Origin: Burkholderiales bacterium
GTDB taxonomy: Bacteria; Pseudomonadota; Gammaproteobacteria; Burkholderiales; WYBJ01
DNA: 64,000 nucleotides
Direction of reading: 5' to 3'
Assembly (NCBI GenBank): GCA_022841915.1
Contig: JALHQN010000003.1
Location: 186,001 to 250,000 of the forward strand
The notes under the pieces were generated by a model. That model saw nothing but the letters and a program-made list of their open reading frames with translations. It was not told the DNA's origin and made no database searches. This document shows positions 18,890-27,831 of this stretch, one piece after another (position 1 is the stretch's first letter; every line of letters starts with the position of its first letter). A program made the translations under genes and the position numbers.

Positions 18890-19333
18890 ATGGGAAACAT
18901 GATCAAGGTTTACCGCAGCAAGGCCCGGTCCGGCCTGACGGATGCGGATATCGATGCGCTACTGCGAGCATCACGCCGCAACAATCAGGCTGTCGGCATC
19001 GGGGGAATGTTGTTGTTCGGGCGGGGATGCTTCGTCCAACTGATCGAAGGGGCCGGTCCTGCGGTGGAGCGGACTTATCGGCGCATCCTGAGCGATCCCA
19101 GGCATGTCGACGCGATGCTCTTGTACGACGGTTCGGGCGAGCCGCGCCGATTCCCCGGCTGGTCCATGGGTTTCGCGCGTCTCGAATGCTTCGCCCATCT
19201 GCCCTGCGTCGCCCGTTTCCTGCAGCATGTCGAAGAAGCCGACGCCGGAGAATTCGGCGCCGATGCCGCGCTGGCGATGCTGCTGGAGTTTCGCCGAGCC
19301 GAGTCAGACCTGGAAGCCGCCCTGGCCTCGTAA
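18890..19333 (+). CDS. BLUF-domain blue-light sensor
   Basis: About 147 residues forming a stand-alone BLUF domain. The flavin-site Tyr is in VYRSKA, the Asn in SRRNN, and the Gln in GCFVQLIEG. The region near the usual Trp/Met reads GWSMGF. After the core there are about 45 residues of helical cap (HVEEADAGEFGADAALAML). FAD-binding photoreceptors of this size act through partner proteins. ATG 18890 or 18899 are equally plausible starts; no strong ribosome site is visible. Its neighbour is a divergently placed LysR gene, with no obvious effector. Confidence 0.8.
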   Translation: MGNMIKVYRSKARSGLTDADIDALLRASRRNNQAVGIGGMLLFGRGCFVQLIEGAGPAVERTYRRILSDPRHVDAMLLYDGSGEPRRFPGWSMGFARLECFAHLPCVARFLQHVEEADAGEFGADAALAMLLEFRRAESDLEAALAS

Positions 19334-19381
19334 CGAGCGCAAACCCCCACAGCCATTCCGAACTCATGCCCCTGAACTTGC

Positions 19382-20350
19382 TCAGCGGCTGGCGACCTTG
19401 CTCGCGCGTAACGGGATCGGAGGTGTCTGCAGGCCCGCGAGGAGCGAGCACGTGTACTCGACGAACGCGCTCGCCACCGCCGGCAGTCGCTTGTCGCGCT
19501 GGTAAGCGATGTACCACTGACGCACGACGGGAAAGCCCTCGACGTCGAGCGCGCACAATTGGGAACGATGCGCGTCGAGGTCGACGATTTGTCGGGGCAG
19601 CAGCGCAATCCCCAGATTCGCGATGACAGACTGCTTCACGGCTTCGTCGCTTGCGAGTTCCATCCTCACTCGGGGCGTGATGCCATTCTGCTCGCACAGT
19701 TCCTGGGCGATGTGCCGAGTGGCCGAACCGGGCTCGCGCAACAGAAAAAGCTGGTCGGCCAGGTCGCGAAACGCGATGGCGCGTGCGCCGGCCAACGGAT
19801 GGCCGATGGGCGCGTACACGTCGATCGGACTCGAATGGATGAGATGGGCCGTCAACTCCGGCTCTGCAGGCAGAGTCGACAGGACATACAAATCGTCGGC
19901 ATTCTCCTGAAGGCGTTGGCGGATACCTCGCCAATTGTCGATATGCAGCGAGACTTCGATGTTCGGGTGTTCTTTGCAGAACTCGCCCAGAAACCGTGGG
20001 ATGAAATACTTGCCGAAGCTGCTGGTGGCAATGCGCAAGCGTCCATGTTCGAGATCCCGCAGGCCGACCAGGCGCTCTTCGACCTGTTCGAGTCGCTCGA
20101 AAATATCCTTGCAGGCCGCTGCAAGCTCGCGACCGGCGTCGGTGAGTATGGGCTTCTTGCCTGTTTGTTCGAACAGCGGTACGCCGAGCGTCTCCGAGAG
20201 CTTCTTCATCTGTATGGAAACCGTCGGCTGGGCAACGAACAATGCCTCGGCGGCGCGTGTGAAGCTGCCTAGCTTGGCGACGGTTTGAAACACGGCAAGC
20301 TGCGGGAGCAGACCGTGACGCAGATATCGTCGAATGCGAGTTCCGGGCAT
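19382..20350 (-). CDS. LysR-family transcriptional regulator (CbbR-like)
   Basis: A 322-residue protein. The N-terminal winged helix (LAVFQTVAKLGSFTRAAEALFVAQPTVSIQMKKL) and substrate-binding domain (GRLRIATSSFGKYFIPRFLGEF) have the style of CbbR regulators, which control the Calvin-cycle operon. No cbb genes are in this window, so the target is unknown. ATG 20350 is chosen because it begins just before the HTH; an in-frame upstream extension to 20476 has an unlike-LysR arginine-rich composition and is rejected. Typical LysR regulators act as tetramers near their own promoter. Confidence 0.85.
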   Translation of the reverse strand: MPGTRIRRYLRHGLLPQLAVFQTVAKLGSFTRAAEALFVAQPTVSIQMKKLSETLGVPLFEQTGKKPILTDAGRELAAACKDIFERLEQVEERLVGLRDLEHGRLRIATSSFGKYFIPRFLGEFCKEHPNIEVSLHIDNWRGIRQRLQENADDLYVLSTLPAEPELTAHLIHSSPIDVYAPIGHPLAGARAIAFRDLADQLFLLREPGSATRHIAQELCEQNGITPRVRMELASDEAVKQSVIANLGIALLPRQIVDLDAHRSQLCALDVEGFPVVRQWYIAYQRDKRLPAVASAFVEYTCSLLAGLQTPPIPLRASKVASR

Positions 20351-20774
20351 AGCTCGATCTCCATGGCATTGCAACTTGAACCACCAAGCTTGGGCATGAG
20401 CCTGGCGGAGCGGCGGACGTTTACCCTGGCGCCGATCGGTTCGAGATCGGGCGCATGGCAAAGGTCTCGCTCGCAATGCACGTCATTGCCGACGGTACCG
20501 GGGCTCGCGCCCGTGATGACGATACCGACCGAATGAGCTACTCCCCTTTGAGGGGCCTTTCACAGGAAAAGCGAGGGCACTTTATACGAGGGCGGTGGTG
20601 CGGGCAAGCCCCAGGGACGAGTTCGGCCAGGCCGGGGCTCTGTCGATGCTGGACGCGATCAACGTGCCGCCCGTGTCCTCGGGGGGGCGCGTCTGTTGGT
20701 TGCGCTGAGGCCTTGGTTGGGGCTGAACTGTGTCATGAGCCTGCAAGACAAGATGCCGAACAGATGCATGTCGG
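20351..20774. other. Intergenic region upstream of the LysR gene
   Basis: 424 bp with no convincing gene. It contains a short hairpin CCCCT-TTG-AGGGG at about 20545-20557 that could end transcription from the upstream FHA gene, and it should include the LysR promoter. Nothing else was recognised. Confidence 0.5.
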
Positions 20775-21653
20775 CTAGGGCGGCGACTCGAGTTCGCCCG
20801 GATAGAACACGAGCTTCACCGCGAGGGACGGACCGAAGCGCAGGAGGGCATCCTCGTCGAGGATGACGCTGCCGCCCGCGGGGACGCGCTCGCTCCCGAC
20901 GAAGGAGCCGTTGGACGAGCCCAGGTCGCGCAGCAGGATGCCGTCTTGTGCGGGTTCGAGTTCGGCGTGGCGCCTGGAGATCTTGGGATCTGCCCAAAGC
21001 TGTCGGGCGAAGACAGAAAACTCGGGATCGCGTCCGATGCGCAGTGGGCCGTCGATCGGGGATGCACCACCCCAGGGCCAAATCAGCAGCGCGGTCGCAT
21101 GGAGCTGCCGTCCGGGCCGCTCGCCGTCGCATGGTTTCTCGGGATCGAAGCCGGCGTGCGCGTACGCGATCTGCGCCGAAGATTCGGCTTGCCTCGCGAG
21201 GCTGCTCAAGCGGCCGGGCTCGAATACCGTGGTTCGAATCCCCTCGTTCGGCGCGACCATCTCAGCCGTGTCCGAGCCTGTCCATGCACAAGTCGGGGGC
21301 GCGAGGCCCCGATCCGCCAGCAGGAGTTCCACGGCGCTGATGAGCTTGCCCACTTCCAGGTTCGCCGCCGCGAGCTTCGGTGCGAGCTGACGGTGCATCC
21401 ATACCTCGACGACGGGGCCGTGCAAGGGCGCGCCGAGAAAGCGTCGGAAGGCCGGCCGTGCGTGGCATGCATCGTCGATTTCCACGCCGGAGAGTTGGAA
21501 CCAGCGCTCGAGCAGCATCATTTTATAGAGCGCGATCGAGACCGGAATGCCCACCTTGGTTTCGACGTCGGCGATCCAGGGCGCAAGCGCGCACCAGTCG
21601 AGCAACGCGAGCGCTTTATCCAGAAACGAATCGGGAGCGGAGGATTCGTCCAA
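20775..21653 (-). CDS. FHA-domain protein with transposase-derived (DUF772-like) N-terminus
   Basis: A 292-residue protein. Residues about 8-95 resemble the N-terminal DUF772 domain of IS5/IS1182-type transposases: LYKMMLLERWFQLSGVEIDD followed by RPAFRRFLGAPL. The DDE catalytic domain that should follow is absent. Residues about 205-285 form an FHA phosphothreonine-binding domain: LRIGRDPEFSVF, ISRRHAEL, DLGSSNGSFVG. The gene has no flanking inverted repeats, so this looks like a domesticated fusion rather than a live insertion sequence. FHA domains read Ser/Thr-kinase signalling or bind secretion components; no kinase is adjacent. Confidence is high for FHA and moderate for the transposon-derived part. 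Confidence 0.75.
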   Translation of the reverse strand: MDESSAPDSFLDKALALLDWCALAPWIADVETKVGIPVSIALYKMMLLERWFQLSGVEIDDACHARPAFRRFLGAPLHGPVVEVWMHRQLAPKLAAANLEVGKLISAVELLLADRGLAPPTCAWTGSDTAEMVAPNEGIRTTVFEPGRLSSLARQAESSAQIAYAHAGFDPEKPCDGERPGRQLHATALLIWPWGGASPIDGPLRIGRDPEFSVFARQLWADPKISRRHAELEPAQDGILLRDLGSSNGSFVGSERVPAGGSVILDEDALLRFGPSLAVKLVFYPGELESPP

Positions 21654-21942
21654 TATCGTCCTTCGGCGGCGGTTTGCCTGGTTAGATACCCTGAGCCTAC
21701 GACTCTTTGCCCGGTTGCCCCTCGCCTGGGGCCCCTACGTGGCAGGGAGGCTGTACTTCAGGTGTTGAGCGGACATGACGGCCTGTTCGCTGGGATGCCC
21801 GTCCGAGCGTCCTCGACGCGGAGCATGCTTTGCGCCACCCGAGACCGGCGGCAGGCGCCATCGATGACGGCAGCCTCGCAGGCGACTCGTCCTGTTCGTT
21901 GCTTCTCTCCGCCAAGGCAGCCGCCGCACGTCGCGTGCCCGT

Positions 21943-24900
21943 CTATGCGGCTTGCGCGGCCGCGCTCCCGGCGAGCAGCGTTGCAATCGCCGCCAGCAGC
22001 GCCTCTTCGGCATAGGGCTTGCCAACGAAAGCGTTCACCCCGAGTTCGGCGGCACGGCGTTGATGCTTGTCAGCCGTTCTGGAGCTGACCATGACGATCG
22101 GAACGCGCGAGGTACGCGGATCCGAACGCAGCCGGCCCGTCAGTTCGAAGCCGTCCATGCGCGGCATCTCGATGTCGACGAGCACCAAGTCGGGCATCTC
22201 GTCCTCGATTTCACGCAAGGCCTCGAGGCCGTCCCGCGCGGTGGCGATGCGATAGCCCTCTCGCGCGAGCAGCCGGGCGGTCACCCGCCGCACGGTGAGT
22301 GAGTCGTCGACCACCAGCACCAGACGCGGCGATGGGGTGTCGTGGCGCACTTGCGTCTGCGTTCCTGGCGCCGCCCTCTGTGCCGCGCTAGCGAACAACT
22401 CCGCCGGATCGAGCACGAGCACCACTTGTCCGTGTCCGAGCACCGTTGCACCTGCGATCCCTTGAACGCGTGCGAGTTGCGGGCCGATGTTCTTGAGTTC
22501 GATCTCCTGCTTGCGCAGCACCTGCTCGACATGAAGCGCGTTGCGTCTGCCTTCGCCGTGCAGCAGCAGCACGCTGTTGGAGCGTCCGCGATGCGGTTCC
22601 AGCCGGGCGTCTCCCAGCAGACGCGCCAAGCTGCTGAAGCGGTAGCGATGATCGTCCCATTCGAGTTCTCGTTCGGCATGCGCAGCGGCGAGCCGATCGC
22701 CCGACAACTCGCAAACGTGCTCGACCAAGGTGGCCGGTATCGCATAGAGCGTCCCGGCGTGACGCACCAGCAAGGCCTGGGTATGGCTGAGGCTTCTGGG
22801 GAACCGTATGCGAAAGCACGCGCCGGCGCCGCGCTGGGAACTGACCTCGATGTTGCCACCGATCGCCCTGACTTCCGCGCGCACGACATCGAGTCCGATG
22901 CCGCGTCCCGATGCCGCCGTGAGGGTACGTGCCGTCGACAGCCCCGGGGCGAAAATGAGCCGGTACAAATCGCGATCCGAGACGCGATCCTCGGCGCCGA
23001 GCAGACCGAGGTTCACTGCCTGGGCACGGATCAGATCCGGATCGAGCCCCGCGCCGTCGTCTTCGAGCGTGAGCACGTTCTCATCGTCTCCCTGCTCGAG
23101 GCGCAGGCGAATCCAGCCGCCGACCGGCTTGCCTGCCGCACTGCGCAGTTCGCGGGGCTCGATTCCGTGCGCGACGGCGTTTCGCAGCATGTGCTCGAGG
23201 GGCGCGGCCAGGCGCTGCAGAACGTGGCGGTCGATGGTGATCGTCGCGCCCTCGATCTGCAGGTTCGCCTCGCGAGACAGTTGTGCGGCCGTCTGACGAA
23301 CCGTCCGCTGCAGCCTATCCGCCAAGGTTCCGAACGGTACGCTGCGCAGCCCGATCAGCTTGTGCCGCAGATCCCGATCCAGGCGTCCATGCAGCGCAAG
23401 CGCGGTGTCTGCGTCTGCGCATTGGCCCAGCAGGCTGTGCTGCAGCGTCTGTACGTCGTGCAGGCTCTCCCTCATCGCACGAGTGAGTTCCTGTAGGCGC
23501 GTGTAGCGGTCGACAGCGCCGGCCTCGTGGGTCGCGGCAGCGGCGCCGTCGACTTGCTTTTCCGTCTCGCGCAACTGCGCCTGCAGCCGGGCGACGCTGT
23601 CCGCCAGATCGTGCAGCGAGCGCCGCAGCGTGCCCATTTCATTCTCGGTACGCGCTCGAACCTCGCCCAGTTCGCCCGCCTGTCCGACGAGAGCGTCCAG
23701 CAGGTCCACGGGGATGTGCACGCTGGTCGATTCGCCGAGGGGCTCGCCATTCGCGCCGGCGCCATGGAAGACGGCTGGGCGCGTCGCAGCCGAAAGCGCC
23801 ATGCCGTCGGTCCGCAGCCGCTGCAGCGCATCGACCTGCTCGGTGATCGAGCCTAGCATCTGCGCGATCGGCTCGAACTCCAGAGGGGCATGCCGACGAT
23901 GGCCTTGCTCGATCGCCATGCCCACGCAGCTCTCCACCGAGTGCGCCAAGTCACCGAGGCGCATTGCGCCGACCAAGCGGGCGCTTCCCTTGAGGGTGTG
24001 CAGCGTGCGAACGAAGGCGCGGCCCGCCCGGATGTTGCCTTGATCGGCGCGCCATGACGTCAGCTCCGCATACAGGCGCGGCAGCAGAGCGCTTGTCTCA
24101 TCGAGAAAGACGGGAAGCAGGGACGAATCCAGCTCCTCGGCAGGGCCTTCGATCGTAAGGACCGCGGCCGGATCGTTCGTTTCGCCGACACTTGCACGTT
24201 CGGCGACCGGTGACGATGCAGGTGCGGGAAGCGCAGTGCGCAGCAGCACGGCGCGTTCGATGAGGGCGTCATAGGGGTGCAGCACCGGCTCGTTGCCCGA
24301 ACGCAACTCCGCCACCGAGCCGCGCAAGGCAAGCGCGACGTCGTCGATCAGCTGCCGCAGCTCGCCGCTGGCCGGCAGCTCGTTCTCCGCCCAGGCATCC
24401 AGCGTGCGCTCGACCTCCCACGCGACTTGCCCCAGATCGACCAAGCCGACGAGGCGACTGCTGCCCTTGAGCGTATGGAAGGCCCGGCTCAGTTCCGCAA
24501 GCGTGCCGTTCTCGTGCGCTTGCGGTTCCGGCACAGCCAGCAGCTGTGCAATCGAGCGCAGGATTTGATCGGCCTCATCGGCAAAGACCAATCGCATGTC
24601 ATCGAGCTCGGGCCCGACGCCCGCCTCGGCACCCGTGGACGAATCCGGCCGAGCCCGCCGGAGTTCTTCGGGCGTATCGGCATGCGTGCTGGACGGGGCG
24701 CTCGATGTCCCCGTGCGGGACTCCGGGCAGGCCGCCTGGGGCTCCTCCGTGGACACTGAGGGCGTGTCGCTGTCGCTTGCTGCCCGTACCCAGGCCGTCG
24801 TGCCCGCGGGATGTTCGCCCTCGCGGCCCAGACGCTGCACGAATCCGATCAGCAGGTCGTCGCCCGGGGCAATCCCCTGACCGATCGCGTGCAGATAGAA

Positions 24901-26523
24901 GTCCAGACACGACAATCCGTCGGCAACCCACTCGAGCGACGCCCGGTTCAGGGTGACGTCGTCGCAGGCGCTGAGCTTCATCAGATGCATGCACGCCGAC
25001 AGCACGCCGTTCGCGCGGTTCAGGCCCAGCATCTTCAGCGCGCCGCCGATCTGGCGCATCTCGTTCTCCACGGTCGAGACGCGCTGGTAGGCTGACGGAT
25101 CGAGCGCGATCTGCTCGATGGTTTCTTCGACGACCCGGAGGTTCTTCTGGATCTCGTTGACGACCTGGGTGCGCGCCTGCGCGAACTGCTCGCGCTGCGT
25201 CACGTCGTCGCGCACTGCGCCGAGCGTCTGCAGGAGCGGGTGCCGCGGCTTGACGGCGTCGAGCAGCCAGCCGGCCATGACATTCACTTGTTGATCGATG
25301 TCGGGCGGCTGGCTGGTGAAGTTCTCCAGCATGGTTTCCATGAACAGCAGGGCCGCCGCGATCTCGAGCGCGAGCATCTCGTTCTGGACAGGGTACTGCT
25401 CAGGCAGCTTCGAGCAGATCATCAGAACGATGTCGAGCAGTCGCACGAGGCGATAGTGGCCGAGGTCGCGTGCCGTGGCCTTGAGTGCCGTCATCTCGGC
25501 GCGCAAACGACGCAGCCGGGCACCGTCACCTGCCGTGTAATGACTCCAGGACGCCTCGATGTCGCTCAAGCGACGGCGCATGTCTTCCAGTACCGGCGCC
25601 AGCAGGCGCTCGTCATACTCGAGGGTGCCCGACACGCAGAATTCAGGCAACTGAGCGTCCAGCCGGTACAGTGCCTTGACCTCTCGCACGCGCTCGGAGC
25701 TCGGCGCAGAGAGCGCAATGGGGTAGAGCACCTCGCGCATGAGTGAAGACGACTCGGCGGATTTGCCGTCCGCCAGGGAGCGCATCGCTCGCTCCAGGCG
25801 TCCGAGCGTCGACTTGACCTGCGGGAAATCGATGCGGTCGCACGGCTGCCGAACCACATCCATGAGTGCGCCCGACGCCCACCAAAGACCGGGATGAGCG
25901 TCCAGCAAGTTGGCCACATCGTGCAGGCTGTCGAGCGCACTGCGCATCGTGGTGGGCCCGGCAGCCTGCTGCGGCTGCTTCAACCACGCCAGCAGCCCGC
26001 GCTGGAAAAGGCCGTGGGCGGCGGCCAGATGCGCGGACAATTCGTTCGGGGCGATGTCGGCTGACGCAGGCGGCGGGGCGCCGGTCAGGTCGGGAAAGAA
26101 AAGCTCGTTCTCGACAGCGTTGTTGCGCCCCGACAGTTCGTTCAGTTCCTTGTAGACGGGAAAGAGCTTGAGGGGCACATCGGGCTCGCCCTGAGCCAGG
26201 TCGTTCAGGAACTGCCGCAGCGCGAACAAGGCTCGGTCCATGACGGCGACCGTGAGATGGGAGAGCGAGCCCGAGGGGCCGGCCGAATGCCGGATTGCAC
26301 CCTCGAGCGCGCGACAGAATCGCGCTGCGCCGTCGAGCGAGAGCATGTCGAGGGCACCGCGCACCTGACGCACGCAGTGAGCCGACAAGTGCAAAGCCTG
26401 CTCACGCTCCTTGCTGGGAATGAGCGCCTCGGTGAGTTCCTGTCGCGCCCGGTCGATCGATTGCTCGATCTCGGACCGAAGCCATACCAGCGGCGCGGCG
26501 GGGTCGAGAGCGTCGATGCTCAT
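21943..26523 (-). CDS. ChpA/PilL-type hybrid CheA histidine kinase
   Basis: A 1526-residue multidomain kinase. The long N-terminal region (1-600) has helical Hpt-like modules without an obvious histidine. Two clear Hpt domains follow, with phospho-His at about 683 (FHTLKGSSRL) and 842 (LHTLKGSARL). Next come a dimerisation segment, a GHKL ATPase (LEHMLRNAVAHGIEPREL about residue 1115; DDGAGLD; GRGIGLDVV), a CheW-like domain and a C-terminal receiver (LVDIEMPRMDGF, Asp near residue 1449). The architecture matches type IV pilus/twitching and cAMP signalling kinases. It is transcribed after the response regulator and CheW genes upstream. No methyl-accepting receptor gene is present locally. Confidence 0.9.
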   Translation of the reverse strand: MSIDALDPAAPLVWLRSEIEQSIDRARQELTEALIPSKEREQALHLSAHCVRQVRGALDMLSLDGAARFCRALEGAIRHSAGPSGSLSHLTVAVMDRALFALRQFLNDLAQGEPDVPLKLFPVYKELNELSGRNNAVENELFFPDLTGAPPPASADIAPNELSAHLAAAHGLFQRGLLAWLKQPQQAAGPTTMRSALDSLHDVANLLDAHPGLWWASGALMDVVRQPCDRIDFPQVKSTLGRLERAMRSLADGKSAESSSLMREVLYPIALSAPSSERVREVKALYRLDAQLPEFCVSGTLEYDERLLAPVLEDMRRRLSDIEASWSHYTAGDGARLRRLRAEMTALKATARDLGHYRLVRLLDIVLMICSKLPEQYPVQNEMLALEIAAALLFMETMLENFTSQPPDIDQQVNVMAGWLLDAVKPRHPLLQTLGAVRDDVTQREQFAQARTQVVNEIQKNLRVVEETIEQIALDPSAYQRVSTVENEMRQIGGALKMLGLNRANGVLSACMHLMKLSACDDVTLNRASLEWVADGLSCLDFYLHAIGQGIAPGDDLLIGFVQRLGREGEHPAGTTAWVRAASDSDTPSVSTEEPQAACPESRTGTSSAPSSTHADTPEELRRARPDSSTGAEAGVGPELDDMRLVFADEADQILRSIAQLLAVPEPQAHENGTLAELSRAFHTLKGSSRLVGLVDLGQVAWEVERTLDAWAENELPASGELRQLIDDVALALRGSVAELRSGNEPVLHPYDALIERAVLLRTALPAPASSPVAERASVGETNDPAAVLTIEGPAEELDSSLLPVFLDETSALLPRLYAELTSWRADQGNIRAGRAFVRTLHTLKGSARLVGAMRLGDLAHSVESCVGMAIEQGHRRHAPLEFEPIAQMLGSITEQVDALQRLRTDGMALSAATRPAVFHGAGANGEPLGESTSVHIPVDLLDALVGQAGELGEVRARTENEMGTLRRSLHDLADSVARLQAQLRETEKQVDGAAAATHEAGAVDRYTRLQELTRAMRESLHDVQTLQHSLLGQCADADTALALHGRLDRDLRHKLIGLRSVPFGTLADRLQRTVRQTAAQLSREANLQIEGATITIDRHVLQRLAAPLEHMLRNAVAHGIEPRELRSAAGKPVGGWIRLRLEQGDDENVLTLEDDGAGLDPDLIRAQAVNLGLLGAEDRVSDRDLYRLIFAPGLSTARTLTAASGRGIGLDVVRAEVRAIGGNIEVSSQRGAGACFRIRFPRSLSHTQALLVRHAGTLYAIPATLVEHVCELSGDRLAAAHAERELEWDDHRYRFSSLARLLGDARLEPHRGRSNSVLLLHGEGRRNALHVEQVLRKQEIELKNIGPQLARVQGIAGATVLGHGQVVLVLDPAELFASAAQRAAPGTQTQVRHDTPSPRLVLVVDDSLTVRRVTARLLAREGYRIATARDGLEALREIEDEMPDLVLVDIEMPRMDGFELTGRLRSDPRTSRVPIVMVSSRTADKHQRRAAELGVNAFVGKPYAEEALLAAIATLLAGSAAAQAA

Positions 26524-26602
26524 GACATCATGGCCGCATCGAGTCGGATGCGGCGTGCGTCGGTGCGTCGGGCGGCCGAATGGGCACGGCGCTTGCCAGG
26601 GC

Positions 26603-27121
26603 TCATGGCGTCGCCTCGATCGCCAGGAATTCCCGGTGGGTCACCAGGCCGGGCATGTCGAGCCCCAGCCAGGTGCGCTGCTCGTCGTCCTGATAGACGG
26701 CCTCGACCCAGGGCGGCGCATCGGGAGCGTTTTGCAGTCGGCGGAATTGATCGAGGTGGCGCAATCCGACCACCTGATCGAACAGCAGCGCGCTGTTGAT
26801 CCCGTGCTTTTCGGCAACCAGGACAAGGCGACTGTTCGGGCCTGTTCGGACCGGTGCCTTGCCGGCAAATGCAGCGAAGTCGACTACCGTGACGAGACTG
26901 CCGCGCAATGCGAACACTCCGGCGAACCAAGGCTTCGTGAAGGGAATCCTGAGCAGATGCGGAACCGGGATGACTTCGCTGACGTCGCCTAGGTCGAGCA
27001 GCCAATAGTCCTCTCCGAGTTGCATGCCGACGCGTGAAACGCCGCTGTCATCCCAGGCGCTGTCTTCGTCCGCAGGCGCTTCGAACTCGTCGTGAGACAT
27101 GGCGATCGCGTCCGTCGTCAT
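26603..27121 (-). CDS. CheW-like coupling protein (PilI-type)
   Basis: A 172-residue single CheW domain: YWLLDLGDVSEVIPVPHLLRIPFTKPWFAGVFALRGSLVTVVDF, where the LRG...VVDF block is the receptor/kinase interface. Acts as the adaptor between chemoreceptors and the CheA kinase in the inner-membrane array. It has an acidic N-terminal extension of about 30 residues. It lies 79 bp upstream of the giant kinase and 15 bp downstream of the receiver gene, so the three form one operon. Confidence 0.85.
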   Translation of the reverse strand: MTTDAIAMSHDEFEAPADEDSAWDDSGVSRVGMQLGEDYWLLDLGDVSEVIPVPHLLRIPFTKPWFAGVFALRGSLVTVVDFAAFAGKAPVRTGPNSRLVLVAEKHGINSALLFDQVVGLRHLDQFRRLQNAPDAPPWVEAVYQDDEQRTWLGLDMPGLVTHREFLAIEATP

Positions 27122-27136
27122 GCGGCCCGCCAGGCT

Positions 27137-27520
27137 TCAGAAACGCACATGATCCAAGACTGCCTGGACCAGCACCTCACGACTGAAGGGCTTGGTGATG
27201 TACAGATCGGAGCCGGCCAGTCTGCCGCGAGCGCGATCGAACAAGCTGTCCTTGCTGGAGAGCATGATGACCGGCGTGGTTGCGTATTTGGGATGGCGCT
27301 TGATCAAGGCGCAGGTCTGGTAACCGTCCAGGCGCGGCATCATGACGTCGACGAACACGACCTGGGGCTCGTGATCGGACACCTTGGCGAGCGCGTCGAA
27401 GCCGTCCTCGGCGAGGAACACTTCGAAACCGGCTTCGGTGAGATAGCGTTCCGCGCTGTGGCGCACGGTGGTCGAGTCGTCGATGATCAGCACGCGAACC
27501 GGCGGTTTTTCCTGTTCCAC
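27137..27520 (-). CDS. Single-domain response regulator (PilG/PilH-type)
   Basis: A 127-residue receiver domain: VRVLIIDDSTTVRHSAERYL, phospho-Asp in VVFVDVMMPRLDG, switch block IMLSSKDSLFDRARG and Lys in ITKPFSRE. GTG 27520 is chosen for its purine-rich AAGGGGG site; a longer in-frame N-terminus to 27685 is Arg-rich and not receiver-like. Output is through protein interaction, as in the pilus-motor regulators PilG/PilH. First gene of the regulator-CheW-CheA operon. Confidence 0.85.
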   Translation of the reverse strand: MEQEKPPVRVLIIDDSTTVRHSAERYLTEAGFEVFLAEDGFDALAKVSDHEPQVVFVDVMMPRLDGYQTCALIKRHPKYATTPVIMLSSKDSLFDRARGRLAGSDLYITKPFSREVLVQAVLDHVRF

Positions 27521-27831
27521 GGCGATGCCCCCTTGAGTGGCGGCCGCACGCGCACCGAGCCGGCGCGTCTGCCGCTTTGTCGTGCCGTCACGGCGACGAA
27601 GCGGCAGTTGCTCCAACCTGCCGGACCGACGGATCGGGTGGCGGGTGCTCGATGGTCGCGACGGATCAAGCACGTTACTTCTCACAACGCCGGACGGGTG
27701 TCAATGCCGCGCTCGAATAGTTGTTCGAGCCGAAGCTTCGCAGGGCGCGTGCTATCCTTCATCGCTACGACAGCGCGCGCGTCTCGTGCAGGCTTTACCC
27801 GAGCCGGGCGGCCCTCGCAGGATCACCGATC
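27521..27831. other. Divergent promoter region
   Basis: 311 bp between the response regulator (leftward) and the FIST gene (rightward). No gene was recognised; promoters for both operons must lie here. I could not pick a convincing -35/-10 pair. Confidence 0.4.

Noticed and set aside
18903-20387. 494-codon open frame on the minus strand
   Set aside because: Overlaps BLUF and LysR genes in a wrong frame; very Arg-rich.
21173-21254. tRNA-like signal: GCGCCGAA/TTCGGCGC ends with GGTTCGAATCCC between
   Set aside because: The T-stem pairs poorly, no 7-nt anticodon loop forms, no CCA fits, and the region is inside the conserved FHA gene on the other strand.
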